The notes beneath the pieces were generated by a model. That model ran no database searches. It was not told the origin of the DNA and saw only the letters and a list, made by a program, of their open reading frames with translations. The position numbers and the translations under genes are program-made. This document shows, one piece after another, positions 52,102-60,212 of a stretch of 64,000 bases of DNA; the first letter of the stretch is position 1; each line of letters begins with the position of its first letter. The stretch is from Pseudomonas sp. SDI (lineage in GTDB: Bacteria > Pseudomonadota > Gammaproteobacteria > Pseudomonadales > Pseudomonadaceae), in NCBI RefSeq assembly GCF_003105155.1, contig NZ_QETK01000027.1:1-64000 (forward strand), in the 5' to 3' direction.

Positions 52102-55100
52102 ATGCCCAGACTGCCGGCCCTCATGTTGTTGCTGCTGATGCTGTGCAGCACAACGGCCGGCGCCTTGACCCTGACCGACGAAGAACAAGCCTGGCTCAGC
52201 GCCCACCCGCAGCTGCGCCTGGGCGTCGATGCCTCCTGGCCCCCTTTCGAATACCGGGATCAGGAGGGCCGCTACCAGGGATTGGCCGCCGACTACATCG
52301 CATTGCTCCAGGAACGCCTGGGTGTGGCCTTCAAGCCGATCGAGCCGAGCAGTTGGACCGTCGTGCTTGAACAGGCGAAACAGAACAAGCTCGACTTGCT
52401 GCCCGGCATCATGTCGACCCCGGAACGCCAGGGTTACCTGGCGTTCACTCGTCCCTACCTGGACTTCCCGATTGTCATCCTTGCCCATGAGGGCGGCCCG
52501 CAGCCGCGCACGCTCAATGGGTTGTACGGGCTGAAGGTGGCCGTGGTCGAGAACTACGCGCCGCATGAACTGCTACGCACCCATCACCCGGACCTGAACC
52601 TGGTGGCCCTGCCCAACGTCAGCTCGGCCTTGCAGGCACTGGCTACCGACGAGGTCGACGCGGTGGTCGGTGACCTTGCCTCCAGCGTCTGGAGCCTGCG
52701 CCAGCTCAAACTGGAAGGCTTGTATGTAAGCGGCGAGACGCCCTATCGCTATCAACTGGCAATGGGCGTGCCGCGCGAACAGAAAGTGCTGGTCGGCATC
52801 CTCGACAAGGTACTGGCCGACATGAGCCCCGAGGAAGTCAGCAATATTCAGGAGCGCTGGGTTGGCAAGGTGCTCGATCACCGTACCCTGTGGTATGACT
52901 TGCTGATCTACGGCCTGCCGGCGGTACTGTTGCTGGTGGCGATCCTCGCCGCGATGATTCGCGTCAACCGCCGGCTGAGCTCGGAAATCTCCCGGCGCAT
53001 TGCCCTGGAGCAGGAGCTGCGCAGCAGCGAATACCATTACCGCGGCCTGGTCGAGAGCCTGTCGGCGATTGCCTGGGAAGCCGACGCCAACGACTTCACC
53101 TACAGCTATGTGTCGCCGCACGCCGAAGACCTGCTCGGCTATCCACTGAGCCAGTGGCTCACGCCCGGCTTCTGGCGCACCATCCTGCACCCCGACGACG
53201 CGCTCTGGGCCCAGGCCTATTGCGACAGCGAAACCGCCGCCGGGCGCGATCACAGTCTGGATTACCGGGTGCTCCATGCCGATGGTCGGACGATCTGGGT
53301 GCGCGACATCGTCAGCCTGATCGAGCATGGGCACCGCCCGGTGATGCGCGGCATCATGATCGACATCAGCGAGGCCAAGCACACCGAGCAGGCCTTGCGC
53401 CTGTCGGAGGAAAAATTCGCCTCGGTGTTCGAGCAATGCCCGGACATCCTGGTCATCGCCCGGGTCAGCGACGGTTGCCTGCTGGAAGTGAACGAAGCCT
53501 TCGAAGAGCAGATCGGCCTGAGCCCGGCCGAGGTCATCGGCCGCACGGCCACCGAGCTGAACATCTGGGGCGTCGAGGGCATGGGCCCGAGCACGCTGGA
53601 GCGCTTGCAAGCCGGCAGCATCCGCAACCTGGAGATGCCCTTCCGGCGCAGTAACGGCCAGGTGTTCACCGGGCTGACCTCGGCGGAAACCTTCGACCTC
53701 GACGGCACCCCGGCACTGGTGGTGGCGGTGCGCGACATCAGCCAGCTCAAGGAAACCCAGGCACAGTTGCAGATCTCCGAGGAAAAGTTCGCCAAGGCTT
53801 TCCACGCCTCGCCTGACGGCTTGCTGCTGTCACGCCAGAGCGACGGGCTGCTGCTGGAAGTAAACGAAGGTTTTGGCCGCCTGAGTGGCTTCGACACGCA
53901 AAGCTCGCTGGACCAGACCACGCTGGAAATGGGCATGTGGGTCGACCTCAACGAGCGCAAGCGCATGCTTGAACTGCTCAAGCGCGACGGTTTCGTGCGC
54001 GACTACAGTTGCCATATCCGTCGCCGCGACGGCCAGATCCGCCTCTGCGAACTGTCGGCGCGGCCGCTACCGATCGGCGGCGTCGACTGCATACTGACCA
54101 TTGCCCGCGACATCACCGAACGCCACCTGATGCAGGAAAAACTGCAACTGGCCGCCACCGTGTTCGAGAACACCGCCGAAGGCGTGCTGATCACCGACAC
54201 CGAGCAGCACATCAGCGCAGTGAACCGGGCCTTCAGCGAAATCACCGGCTACAGCGAGCTGGAAGCCCTGGGCCAGACGCCACGCCTGCTCGCCTCCGGC
54301 CAACACGACAGTGCCTTCTATGCGGCCATGTGGCATCAGTTGACGGCCGAAGGCCACTGGCAGGGCGAGATCCAGAACCGGCGTAAAAACGGCGAACTGT
54401 ACCCGGCCTGGCTGACCATCAGTGCGGTGCGCAATGTCGAACGCGAAATCAGTCACTTCGTCGCCGTGTTCGCCGATATCGCCAGCCTCAAGCATGCCCA
54501 GGCCAAGCTCGATTACCAGGCACATCACGACCCGCTGACCGGCCTGCCGAACCGTACACTATTCGAAAGCCGCTTGCAGGCGGCGCTGAACTGCCCGCAG
54601 GAGCCGAGCCGTCAGGGCGCCGTGCTGTTCCTCGACCTCGACCGCTTCAAGCACATCAACGACAGCCTCGGCCACCCGGTCGGCGACTTGCTGCTCAAGG
54701 CGATCGCCCATCGGCTCAAGGAGCAGGTACGCGATATCGACACCGTGGCGCGGCTGGGTGGCGACGAATTCATCATCCTCCTGCCTGGGCTGCATGAAGC
54801 CAGCGATGCCGAGCACATCGCCAACAAGTTGCTGGCCTGCTTCAGTGCGCCATTCCAGGCTGGCGAGCACGAGTTTTTCACCAGCGCCAGCATCGGTACC
54901 AGCCTTTATCCACAGGATGGCTGCGATGTCGCGTCGTTGATCCGTAACGCCGACGCGGCGATGTACCGCTCCAAGGCCAAGGGCCGCAATCGGGTTGAGT
55001 CCTACACCCGCGACCTGACCGCCCAGGCCAGCGAACGCATTGCCCTGGAACATGAATTGCGCCGGGCTATCGAGCGCAACGAACTGAGCCTGAGCTACCA

Positions 55101-55845
55101 GCCCAAGTTCAGCCTGAAGACGCAAAGCCTGGTCGGTGCCGAGGCGCTGATCCGCTGGAACAACGCGATCTTCGGCGAGGTGCCGCCCGAACGCTTCATT
55201 CCCCTGGCCGAAGAGAATGGCATGATCCTGCAACTGGGCGACTGGGTGCTGGATCAGGCCTGCCGGCAGATGCAGGCGTGGAAGCAGAAGTACCATGCCT
55301 TCGGCCCGCTGTCGGTGAACCTGGCCGGAGCGCAGTTGAGTCAGCCGGGGCTGGTGCGACGCATCGAGCAGTTGCTCCGAGCCTATCAACTGCGGGCCGG
55401 CGACCTGCAGCTGGAGATTACCGAAAACTTCATCATGAGCCAGGCCGAGGAAGGCCTGGCGATCCTGCACCAACTCAAGCGGCTGGGTGTGCAACTGGCG
55501 ATCGACGACTTCGGTACCGGTTACTCTTCGCTCAGTTACCTGAAGCGCTTGCCGCTGGATATCCTCAAGATCGACCAGTCGTTCATCCGCGGCCTGCCGG
55601 ACGATCCCAACGATGCAGCGATTGCCCGGGCGATCATTGCCCTGGGCCGCAGCATGCAGTTGACGATCATTGCCGAAGGCGTGGAAACCCAGGCGCAGCA
55701 GCGCTTCCTGGCGGCCGAAGGGTGCGAGCAGATCCAGGGGTATATCGTCAGCCTGCCACTGCCGGCTCAGGAGTTCGCCGCGACGTTTTTGCGCATAGCA
55801 CTTTCGGATCTTTCGGATAGCACAGCCTGGAAACCCTCGTTATAA
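52102..55845 (+). CDS. rmcA: RmcA-like multisensor c-di-GMP phosphodiesterase
   Basis: A 1247-residue membrane protein: signal peptide (1-21), periplasmic type-3 solute-binding domain (about 29-255), transmembrane helix (about 272-292), four PAS domains (about 310-800), GGDEF (intact GGDEF near residue 885) and EAL (EALIRW near 1013, DDFGTGYSS near 1134). It corresponds in order and position to P. aeruginosa RmcA next to rpoD, which degrades c-di-GMP according to redox state. I start at MPRLPALML after GAGG; the frame runs 17 codons upstream. Confidence 0.9.
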   Translation: MPRLPALMLLLLMLCSTTAGALTLTDEEQAWLSAHPQLRLGVDASWPPFEYRDQEGRYQGLAADYIALLQERLGVAFKPIEPSSWTVVLEQAKQNKLDLLPGIMSTPERQGYLAFTRPYLDFPIVILAHEGGPQPRTLNGLYGLKVAVVENYAPHELLRTHHPDLNLVALPNVSSALQALATDEVDAVVGDLASSVWSLRQLKLEGLYVSGETPYRYQLAMGVPREQKVLVGILDKVLADMSPEEVSNIQERWVGKVLDHRTLWYDLLIYGLPAVLLLVAILAAMIRVNRRLSSEISRRIALEQELRSSEYHYRGLVESLSAIAWEADANDFTYSYVSPHAEDLLGYPLSQWLTPGFWRTILHPDDALWAQAYCDSETAAGRDHSLDYRVLHADGRTIWVRDIVSLIEHGHRPVMRGIMIDISEAKHTEQALRLSEEKFASVFEQCPDILVIARVSDGCLLEVNEAFEEQIGLSPAEVIGRTATELNIWGVEGMGPSTLERLQAGSIRNLEMPFRRSNGQVFTGLTSAETFDLDGTPALVVAVRDISQLKETQAQLQISEEKFAKAFHASPDGLLLSRQSDGLLLEVNEGFGRLSGFDTQSSLDQTTLEMGMWVDLNERKRMLELLKRDGFVRDYSCHIRRRDGQIRLCELSARPLPIGGVDCILTIARDITERHLMQEKLQLAATVFENTAEGVLITDTEQHISAVNRAFSEITGYSELEALGQTPRLLASGQHDSAFYAAMWHQLTAEGHWQGEIQNRRKNGELYPAWLTISAVRNVEREISHFVAVFADIASLKHAQAKLDYQAHHDPLTGLPNRTLFESRLQAALNCPQEPSRQGAVLFLDLDRFKHINDSLGHPVGDLLLKAIAHRLKEQVRDIDTVARLGGDEFIILLPGLHEASDAEHIANKLLACFSAPFQAGEHEFFTSASIGTSLYPQDGCDVASLIRNADAAMYRSKAKGRNRVESYTRDLTAQASERIALEHELRRAIERNELSLSYQPKFSLKTQSLVGAEALIRWNNAIFGEVPPERFIPLAEENGMILQLGDWVLDQACRQMQAWKQKYHAFGPLSVNLAGAQLSQPGLVRRIEQLLRAYQLRAGDLQLEITENFIMSQAEEGLAILHQLKRLGVQLAIDDFGTGYSSLSYLKRLPLDILKIDQSFIRGLPDDPNDAAIARAIIALGRSMQLTIIAEGVETQAQQRFLAAEGCEQIQGYIVSLPLPAQEFAATFLRIALSDLSDSTAWKPSL

Positions 55846-55846
55846 T
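55841..55846 (+). promoter_or_regulatory. -10 element for the tRNA gene
   Basis: TATAAT overlaps the rmcA stop codon and lies 12 bases before the tRNA 5' end. A -35 is not evident, so transcription from rmcA may also contribute. Confidence 0.4.
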
Positions 55847-55858
55847 CCGCCACCACTG

Positions 55859-55935
55859 GGGCCTATAGCTCAGTTGGTTAGAGCAGAGGACTCATAATCC
55901 TTTGGTCCACGGTTCAAGTCCGTGTGGGCCCACCA
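55859..55935 (+). tRNA. tRNA with CAT anticodon, probably tRNA-Ile2
   Basis: A 77-base cloverleaf with encoded CCA. Acceptor GGGCCTA/TGGGCCC, D-loop AGCTCAGTTGGTTAGAGC, anticodon loop CTCATAA, T-loop GGTTCAAGTCC. The C4-G69 and C5-G68 pairs are those used by TilS to recognise the isoleucine tRNA whose C34 becomes lysidine; elongator tRNA-Met has other pairs there. It may be annotated as tRNA-Met elsewhere. Confidence 0.9.
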
Positions 55936-55944
55936 GCTTCAAAC

Positions 55945-55970
55945 AAAACCGCGCCGATGCGCGGTTTTTT
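55945..55970. terminator. terminator after the tRNA, shared with the AraC gene
   Basis: AAAACCGCGC-CGAT-GCGCGGTTTTTT lies 9 bases after the tRNA 3' end and 6 bases from the end of the convergent AraC-family gene. Confidence 0.92.
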
Positions 55971-55975
55971 GGTTT

Positions 55976-56773
55976 TCAGGCCTGCCCGGCCAACCCCGCC
56001 GCATACACCCCCGGCGTCTTTCCATAATGCCGCTGAAACAGCGCAATGAACGCCGACACCGAGTCATACCCCAGCTCATTGGCCAACGCCGTTACGCTCA
56101 TGCCTTGTGCCAGCAGCGGCAGCGCTGCCAATAACCGCAAGCGTTGCCGCCAGCCCTGGAACGACAGCTGGGTCTGCGCCTGAAACAAGCGCACCAGGGT
56201 GCGCCGCGACGCGCCGACCTGGCACGCCCAGTCCTCGATGCTGCGGTTATCCCCTGGCGTGGCTTGTAACGCATCGGTGATCCGACGCAGGCGCGGGTCG
56301 CTCGGCAAGGGCAGGCTGAACGGCGCGGGCGGTAACGTGCGAATCTCGTCCACCAGCACCCGCAACAAGCGCGCTTCGGGCCCCTCGGCCGGATAATCCG
56401 CAGCAAAACTGCTGGCCCTGTCGATCAACTCGCGCACCAGCGGCGTCACCTGCAGCACCGAGCATTCACGCTGATAGCCGTCCAGCACCGAATCGGCCAG
56501 GTACACGCCACGAAACGCCAGGGTCTGCTCGCTGTACGCGGTGTGCTGCACGCCAGGCGGAATCCACAAGGCGCACTGGGGTGGCAACAGGTAACCATGG
56601 CGCTCGGTCAGCACCTGCATGATGCCGGCACTGGCATAGGTGAACTGCGCCCAGGCATGGCTGTGCATCTGCACGTGATACCCCGCCGGAATACTGAACA
56701 TGCGCCCCTGCACCGGCTGCGACAGCAAATCTGGCACGGCAGGCACCGCAGGCAATTGTCCCGTGTGCGGCAT
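55976..56773 (-). CDS. AraC family transcriptional regulator
   Basis: A 265-residue regulator: N-terminal cupin-like sensing domain (HSHAWAQFTYASAG, LWIPPGVQHTA) and C-terminal double helix-turn-helix (IEDWACQVGASRRTLVRLF; VTALANELGYDSVSAFIALFQRHYGKTPG). I start at MPHTGQLP, 7 bases after GGAG; the frame upstream lies in the panB paralogue. It is divergent from the panB paralogue with an 87-base gap, so that gene is the likely target. Confidence 0.9.
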   Translation of the reverse strand: MPHTGQLPAVPAVPDLLSQPVQGRMFSIPAGYHVQMHSHAWAQFTYASAGIMQVLTERHGYLLPPQCALWIPPGVQHTAYSEQTLAFRGVYLADSVLDGYQRECSVLQVTPLVRELIDRASSFAADYPAEGPEARLLRVLVDEIRTLPPAPFSLPLPSDPRLRRITDALQATPGDNRSIEDWACQVGASRRTLVRLFQAQTQLSFQGWRQRLRLLAALPLLAQGMSVTALANELGYDSVSAFIALFQRHYGKTPGVYAAGLAGQA

Positions 56774-56860
56774 TATCTGTCTCCTTCGCTCAAGTGAGCC
56801 AGCAAACACCGATGGTAGCCTGCGCCGCGTCTGTTTGAACAACCCCACTGGAGCACCGCC

Positions 56861-57682
56861 ATGAGTACCCACGCCCGTGAAACCCGCCTGAGCATCCCGG
56901 CGATCCAACAGCGCAAAGGTGCTGGCAGCCTGGTTGCGCTGACCGCCTACAGCCTGCCGATGGCACGCTGGGTCGACCGCCACGCCGATGTGATCATCGT
57001 CGGCGATTCCGTCGGCATGGTCCTGTACGGCATGCCCAGCACCCTCGGCGTCAGCCTGGAGATGATGATCGCCCATGGCCAGGCAGTGATGCGCGGCTCG
57101 CAACGCGCCTGTGTGGTGGTCGACCTGCCATTCGGCAGTTACCAGGCCTCTCCCGAACAAGCCTTCCACAGCGCCGCACGGATGATCCGCGAAACTGGCG
57201 CCCAAGGGGTCAAGCTGGAGGGTGGCACAGAGATGGCCGAGACCGTGGCGTTTCTGGTGCAGCGCGGCATCCCGGTGATGGCGCACGTCGGGCTGATGCC
57301 GCAGCAGGTGAACAGCCAGGGCGGCTTCCGTGCGCAAGGCCGGGATGCCGCAAGCGCCGCGAAAGTGCGCGACGACGCACTGGCGATGCAGGCCGCCGGC
57401 GCGTTCGCGGTGGTGCTAGAGGGCATCGCCGAAGCGCTGGCCCGGCAGTTGAGCGAGCAATTGCAGATCCCCACCATCGGCATTGGCGCTTCGCCGGCTT
57501 GCGACGGCCAGGTGCTGGTGAGCGAGGATTTGCTGGGGTTGTTCGGCGAGTACCAGCCGCGCTTCGTCAAACGCTACGCCGATTTGCAGCCACAGATCGA
57601 AGCGGCGCTGGAGTGCTATGCCGCAGAGGTGCGGGCCGGCAGCTTCCCGAGCCTGGAGCATTGCTTCGGCGTGGGGCGCTAG
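56861..57682 (+). CDS. panB: 3-methyl-2-oxobutanoate hydroxymethyltransferase paralogue
   Basis: Ketopantoate hydroxymethyltransferase-family protein, 273 residues. Metal-binding and catalytic residues are kept: VGDSVGM (Asp45-type), VVDLPFGSY (Asp84-type), VKLEGG, MAHVGLMPQ and VVLEGI (catalytic Glu). GIGASPACDGQ replaces the more usual GIGAG. It is not next to panC and is controlled apparently by the adjacent AraC regulator, so it is probably a second copy with a specialised role. Confidence 0.85.
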   Translation: MSTHARETRLSIPAIQQRKGAGSLVALTAYSLPMARWVDRHADVIIVGDSVGMVLYGMPSTLGVSLEMMIAHGQAVMRGSQRACVVVDLPFGSYQASPEQAFHSAARMIRETGAQGVKLEGGTEMAETVAFLVQRGIPVMAHVGLMPQQVNSQGGFRAQGRDAASAAKVRDDALAMQAAGAFAVVLEGIAEALARQLSEQLQIPTIGIGASPACDGQVLVSEDLLGLFGEYQPRFVKRYADLQPQIEAALECYAAEVRAGSFPSLEHCFGVGR

Positions 57683-57697
57683 CCGGCACCGTCTGGA

Positions 57698-57732
57698 CAG
57701 TGGGTCGATTAGCTGACTTAATCGGCCCACTG
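57698..57732. promoter_or_regulatory. large palindrome upstream of the Lrp-type gene
   Basis: CAGTGGGTCGATTA (57698-57711) and TAATCGGCCCACTG (57719-57732) are inverted copies with one mismatch around a seven-base centre, 18 bases before the regulator gene. It could be the regulator's own operator, or a hairpin at the end of the panB paralogue transcript; no T-run follows. Confidence 0.6.
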
Positions 57733-57749
57733 CACTGCCAGAGCCTGTC

Positions 57750-58211
57750 ATGTCCGATACCCGCCCGCCTGTTCTCGACGAAATCGACCGCCAACTGATC
57801 GCCGCCCTGCAGATCAACGCCCGCGAAAGTGTAGCCACGCTCGCCCGGCAGTTGGGCATCGCCCGCACCACGGTGACCTCGCGCCTGGCGCGACTGGAGA
57901 AAACCAAAGTCATCAGCGGCTATGGCGTGCGCCTGGGCCAACGGGTGATCGACGGCGGCTTGCAGGCCTATGTCGGAATCACCGTGCAACCGCGCTCCGG
58001 CAAGGACGTGGTGCGCCGGCTGAGTGCCATGGGGCAGATCCAGCAACTGTGTGCCGTCAGTGGCGAATTCGACTACGTGGCCTGGCTGCGCAGCGACTCG
58101 CCGGAACAGCTGGATCAACTGCTCGACCAGATCGGCAGTGTCGAAGGCGTGGAGAAAACCACCACCTCGATCATCCTGAGTAGCAAGGTGGATCGCGGGC
58201 AGCCGTTGTGA
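57750..58211 (+). CDS. Lrp/AsnC family transcriptional regulator
   Basis: A 153-residue regulator: N-terminal winged helix (LDEIDRQLIAALQINARESVATLARQLGIARTTVTSRLARLE) and C-terminal RAM/ligand domain (AVSGEFDYVAWLR, SIILSSKVDR). Such proteins sense amino acids; lying upstream of lysine-degrading davBA, a lysine-related role is possible. A short ORF overlaps its stop by GTGA. Confidence 0.9.
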   Translation: MSDTRPPVLDEIDRQLIAALQINARESVATLARQLGIARTTVTSRLARLEKTKVISGYGVRLGQRVIDGGLQAYVGITVQPRSGKDVVRRLSAMGQIQQLCAVSGEFDYVAWLRSDSPEQLDQLLDQIGSVEGVEKTTTSIILSSKVDRGQPL

Positions 58212-58324
58212 CACGCGCGGAAACCATACAAGGCCGGGCCAAGCCCAACGCCCAAGCGGTGGCCCTGATTCGCCTGGTGCAGAAGTTTCCCGAGGCAGTG
58301 GAGCATCTGGCGGCATTGAGCTGA
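58208..58324 (+). CDS. small ORF resembling the end of an XRE-type HTH antitoxin
   Basis: A 38-codon ORF starting with GTG that overlaps the Lrp gene stop by 4 bases. The product includes GRAKPNAQAVALIRLVQKFP, which resembles the C-terminal part of YiaG/NadS-type helix-turn-helix proteins (W-E-Q-G-R-x-x-P and following helix) without the preceding DNA-reading helices. It is either the scar of a lost antitoxin gene or a real coupled microprotein. A hairpin (58331-58349) follows. Confidence 0.4.
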   Translation: MTRAETIQGRAKPNAQAVALIRLVQKFPEAVEHLAALS

Positions 58325-58330
58325 AGCCGG

Positions 58331-58349
58331 TCGCCGGCACCGCCGGCGA
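58331..58349 (+). terminator. hairpin after the small ORF
   Basis: TCGCCGGC-ACC-GCCGGCGA, a perfect stem 7 bases after the small ORF stop, without a T-run. Confidence 0.5.
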
Positions 58350-58470
58350 TAGCGGCCCCTGTCATAACGACCGCAATCTTCGTCACAATGACCAAAATCA
58401 GCACAAAACGACAGCACTCTGCACCTTAATAACGAATACTCCACGCCCTAAAATGACCGCCAGGCATTTC

Positions 58471-58477
58471 CTATACT
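58471..58477 (+). promoter_or_regulatory. RpoS-like -10 element upstream of davB
   Basis: CTATACT matches the extended -10 preferred by RpoS, and lies 39 bases before davB with no recognisable -35. Transcription probably starts near 58484. Confidence 0.4.
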
Positions 58478-58516
58478 CAAGCTCCGCATCCCGCGCAGCC
58501 CCTGGCAAGGTCAATC

Positions 58517-60199
58517 ATGAACAAGAACAATCGCCACCCCGCCGACGGCAAGCCGCCCATCACCATCTTCGGCCCGGATTTCCCCTTTGCCTTCGATGAC
58601 TGGATCGAGCACCCGGCCGGCCTGGGCAGCATCCCCGCCGAACGGCAGGGTGAGGAAGTGGCGATTGTCGGTGCCGGAATCGCCGGCCTGGTCGCCGCCT
58701 ACGAGCTGATGAAACTCGGCCTCAAGCCGGTCGTCTACGAAGCCTCGAAGATGGGCGGGCGTCTGCGCTCCCAGGCCTTCGCCGGCACCGAAGGGATCGT
58801 CGCCGAACTCGGCGGCATGCGTTTCCCGGTGTCCTCCACAGCGTTCTACCACTACGTCGATAAACTCGGCCTGCAAACCAAGCCCTTCCCCAACCCGCTC
58901 ACCCCTGCCTCCGGCAGCACGGTGATCGACCTCGAAGGGCAGACCCACTACGCGGAAAAACTCAGCGACCTGCCCAAGCTGTTCCAGGAAGTCGCCGACG
59001 CCTGGGCCGATGCCCTGGAAGACGGCGCACGCTTCGGCGATATCCAGCAGGCGATCCGCGACCGCGACGTGCCGCGCCTCAAGGCACTGTGGAACACCCT
59101 GGTTCCGCTCTGGGACGACCGCACCTTCTACGACTTCGTCGCCACCTCGAAAGCCTTTGCCAAGCTAAGCTTCCTGCACCGCGAAGTGTTCGGCCAGGTT
59201 GGCTTCGGCACCGGCGGCTGGGACTCGGACTTCCCCAACTCGATGCTGGAAATCTTCCGCGTGGTGATGACCAACTGCGACGACCACCAGCATCTGGTCG
59301 TCGGGGGCGTCGAGCAGGTGCCGCTGGGCATCTGGCGCCATGTACCGGAGCGCTGCGCGCACTGGCCGGCTGGCACCAGCCTCAGTTCGCTGCACCGTGG
59401 CGCGCCGCGCCCCGGGGTAAAAAGCATCAGCCGCAACCGCGATGGCCAGCTGGCCGTGACCGACACCTGGGGCGACACCCGCCACTACGCCGCCGTGCTC
59501 ACCACCTGCCAGAGCTGGCTGCTGACCACCCAGATCGAGTGCGAAGAATCGCTGTTCTCGCAGAAGATGTGGATGGCCCTGGACCGCACCCGCTACATGC
59601 AGTCGTCGAAAACCTTCGTCATGGTCGACCGACCATTCTGGAAGGACAAGGACCCGGTCACCGGCCGCGACACCCTGAGCATGACCCTCACCGACCGCCT
59701 TACCCGCGGCACCTACCTGTTCGACAATGGCGACGACAAGCCCGGCGTCATCTGCCTGTCCTACTCGTGGATGAGCGACGCCCTGAAGATGCTTCCGCAC
59801 CCGGTGGAAAAACGCGTGAAGCTGGCCCTCGACGCACTGAAGAAGATCTACCCGAAAGTCGACATCGCCGGGCACATCATCGGCGACCCGATTACCGTGT
59901 CCTGGGAAGCCGACCCGCACTTCCTCGGTGCCTTCAAAGGCGCCCTGCCCGGCCACTATCGCTACAATCAGCGCATGTATGCACACTTCATGCAGCAGGA
60001 CCTGCCGGCCGAGCAACGCGGTATCTTCATTGCCGGCGACGACGTGTCGTGGACCCCGGCCTGGGTCGAAGGCGCGGTACAGACCTCGCTCAACGCGGTG
60101 TGGGGCATCATGACCCACTTCGGTGGTCGCACCCATGCCGAGAACCCCGGCCCGGGCGACGTCTTCAACGAAATCGGCCCGATCGCCCTGGCCGACTGA
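58517..60199 (+). CDS. davB: L-lysine 2-monooxygenase
   Basis: FAD-dependent enzyme turning L-lysine into 5-aminovaleramide, CO2 and water; first step of the aminovalerate route. The 560-residue protein of the amine-oxidase family has the dinucleotide fold VAIVGAGIAGLVAAYEL (about 48-64), YEASKMGGRLRS and a C-terminal FIAGDDVSWTPAWVEGAV flavin motif. Codons 2-5 read AAC AAG AAC AAT, an Hfq-type A-rich motif. Followed 13 bases later by davA. Confidence 0.93.
   Translation: MNKNNRHPADGKPPITIFGPDFPFAFDDWIEHPAGLGSIPAERQGEEVAIVGAGIAGLVAAYELMKLGLKPVVYEASKMGGRLRSQAFAGTEGIVAELGGMRFPVSSTAFYHYVDKLGLQTKPFPNPLTPASGSTVIDLEGQTHYAEKLSDLPKLFQEVADAWADALEDGARFGDIQQAIRDRDVPRLKALWNTLVPLWDDRTFYDFVATSKAFAKLSFLHREVFGQVGFGTGGWDSDFPNSMLEIFRVVMTNCDDHQHLVVGGVEQVPLGIWRHVPERCAHWPAGTSLSSLHRGAPRPGVKSISRNRDGQLAVTDTWGDTRHYAAVLTTCQSWLLTTQIECEESLFSQKMWMALDRTRYMQSSKTFVMVDRPFWKDKDPVTGRDTLSMTLTDRLTRGTYLFDNGDDKPGVICLSYSWMSDALKMLPHPVEKRVKLALDALKKIYPKVDIAGHIIGDPITVSWEADPHFLGAFKGALPGHYRYNQRMYAHFMQQDLPAEQRGIFIAGDDVSWTPAWVEGAVQTSLNAVWGIMTHFGGRTHAENPGPGDVFNEIGPIALAD
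58520..58531 (+). promoter_or_regulatory. Hfq/Crc-like motif in davB codons 2-5
   Basis: AACAAGAACAAT right after the start codon is four A-R/Y-N triplets, as bound by the distal face of Hfq and stabilised by Crc. A position over the initiation region is typical of known targets. Confidence 0.5.
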
Positions 60200-60212
60200 C
60201 AGGAGAACCCAC

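Noticed and set aside
55859..55935. Initiator or elongator tRNA-Met
   Set aside because: Initiator features (mismatched first pair, GGG/CCC anticodon stem) are missing, and the acceptor pairs fit tRNA-Ile2 better than elongator Met.
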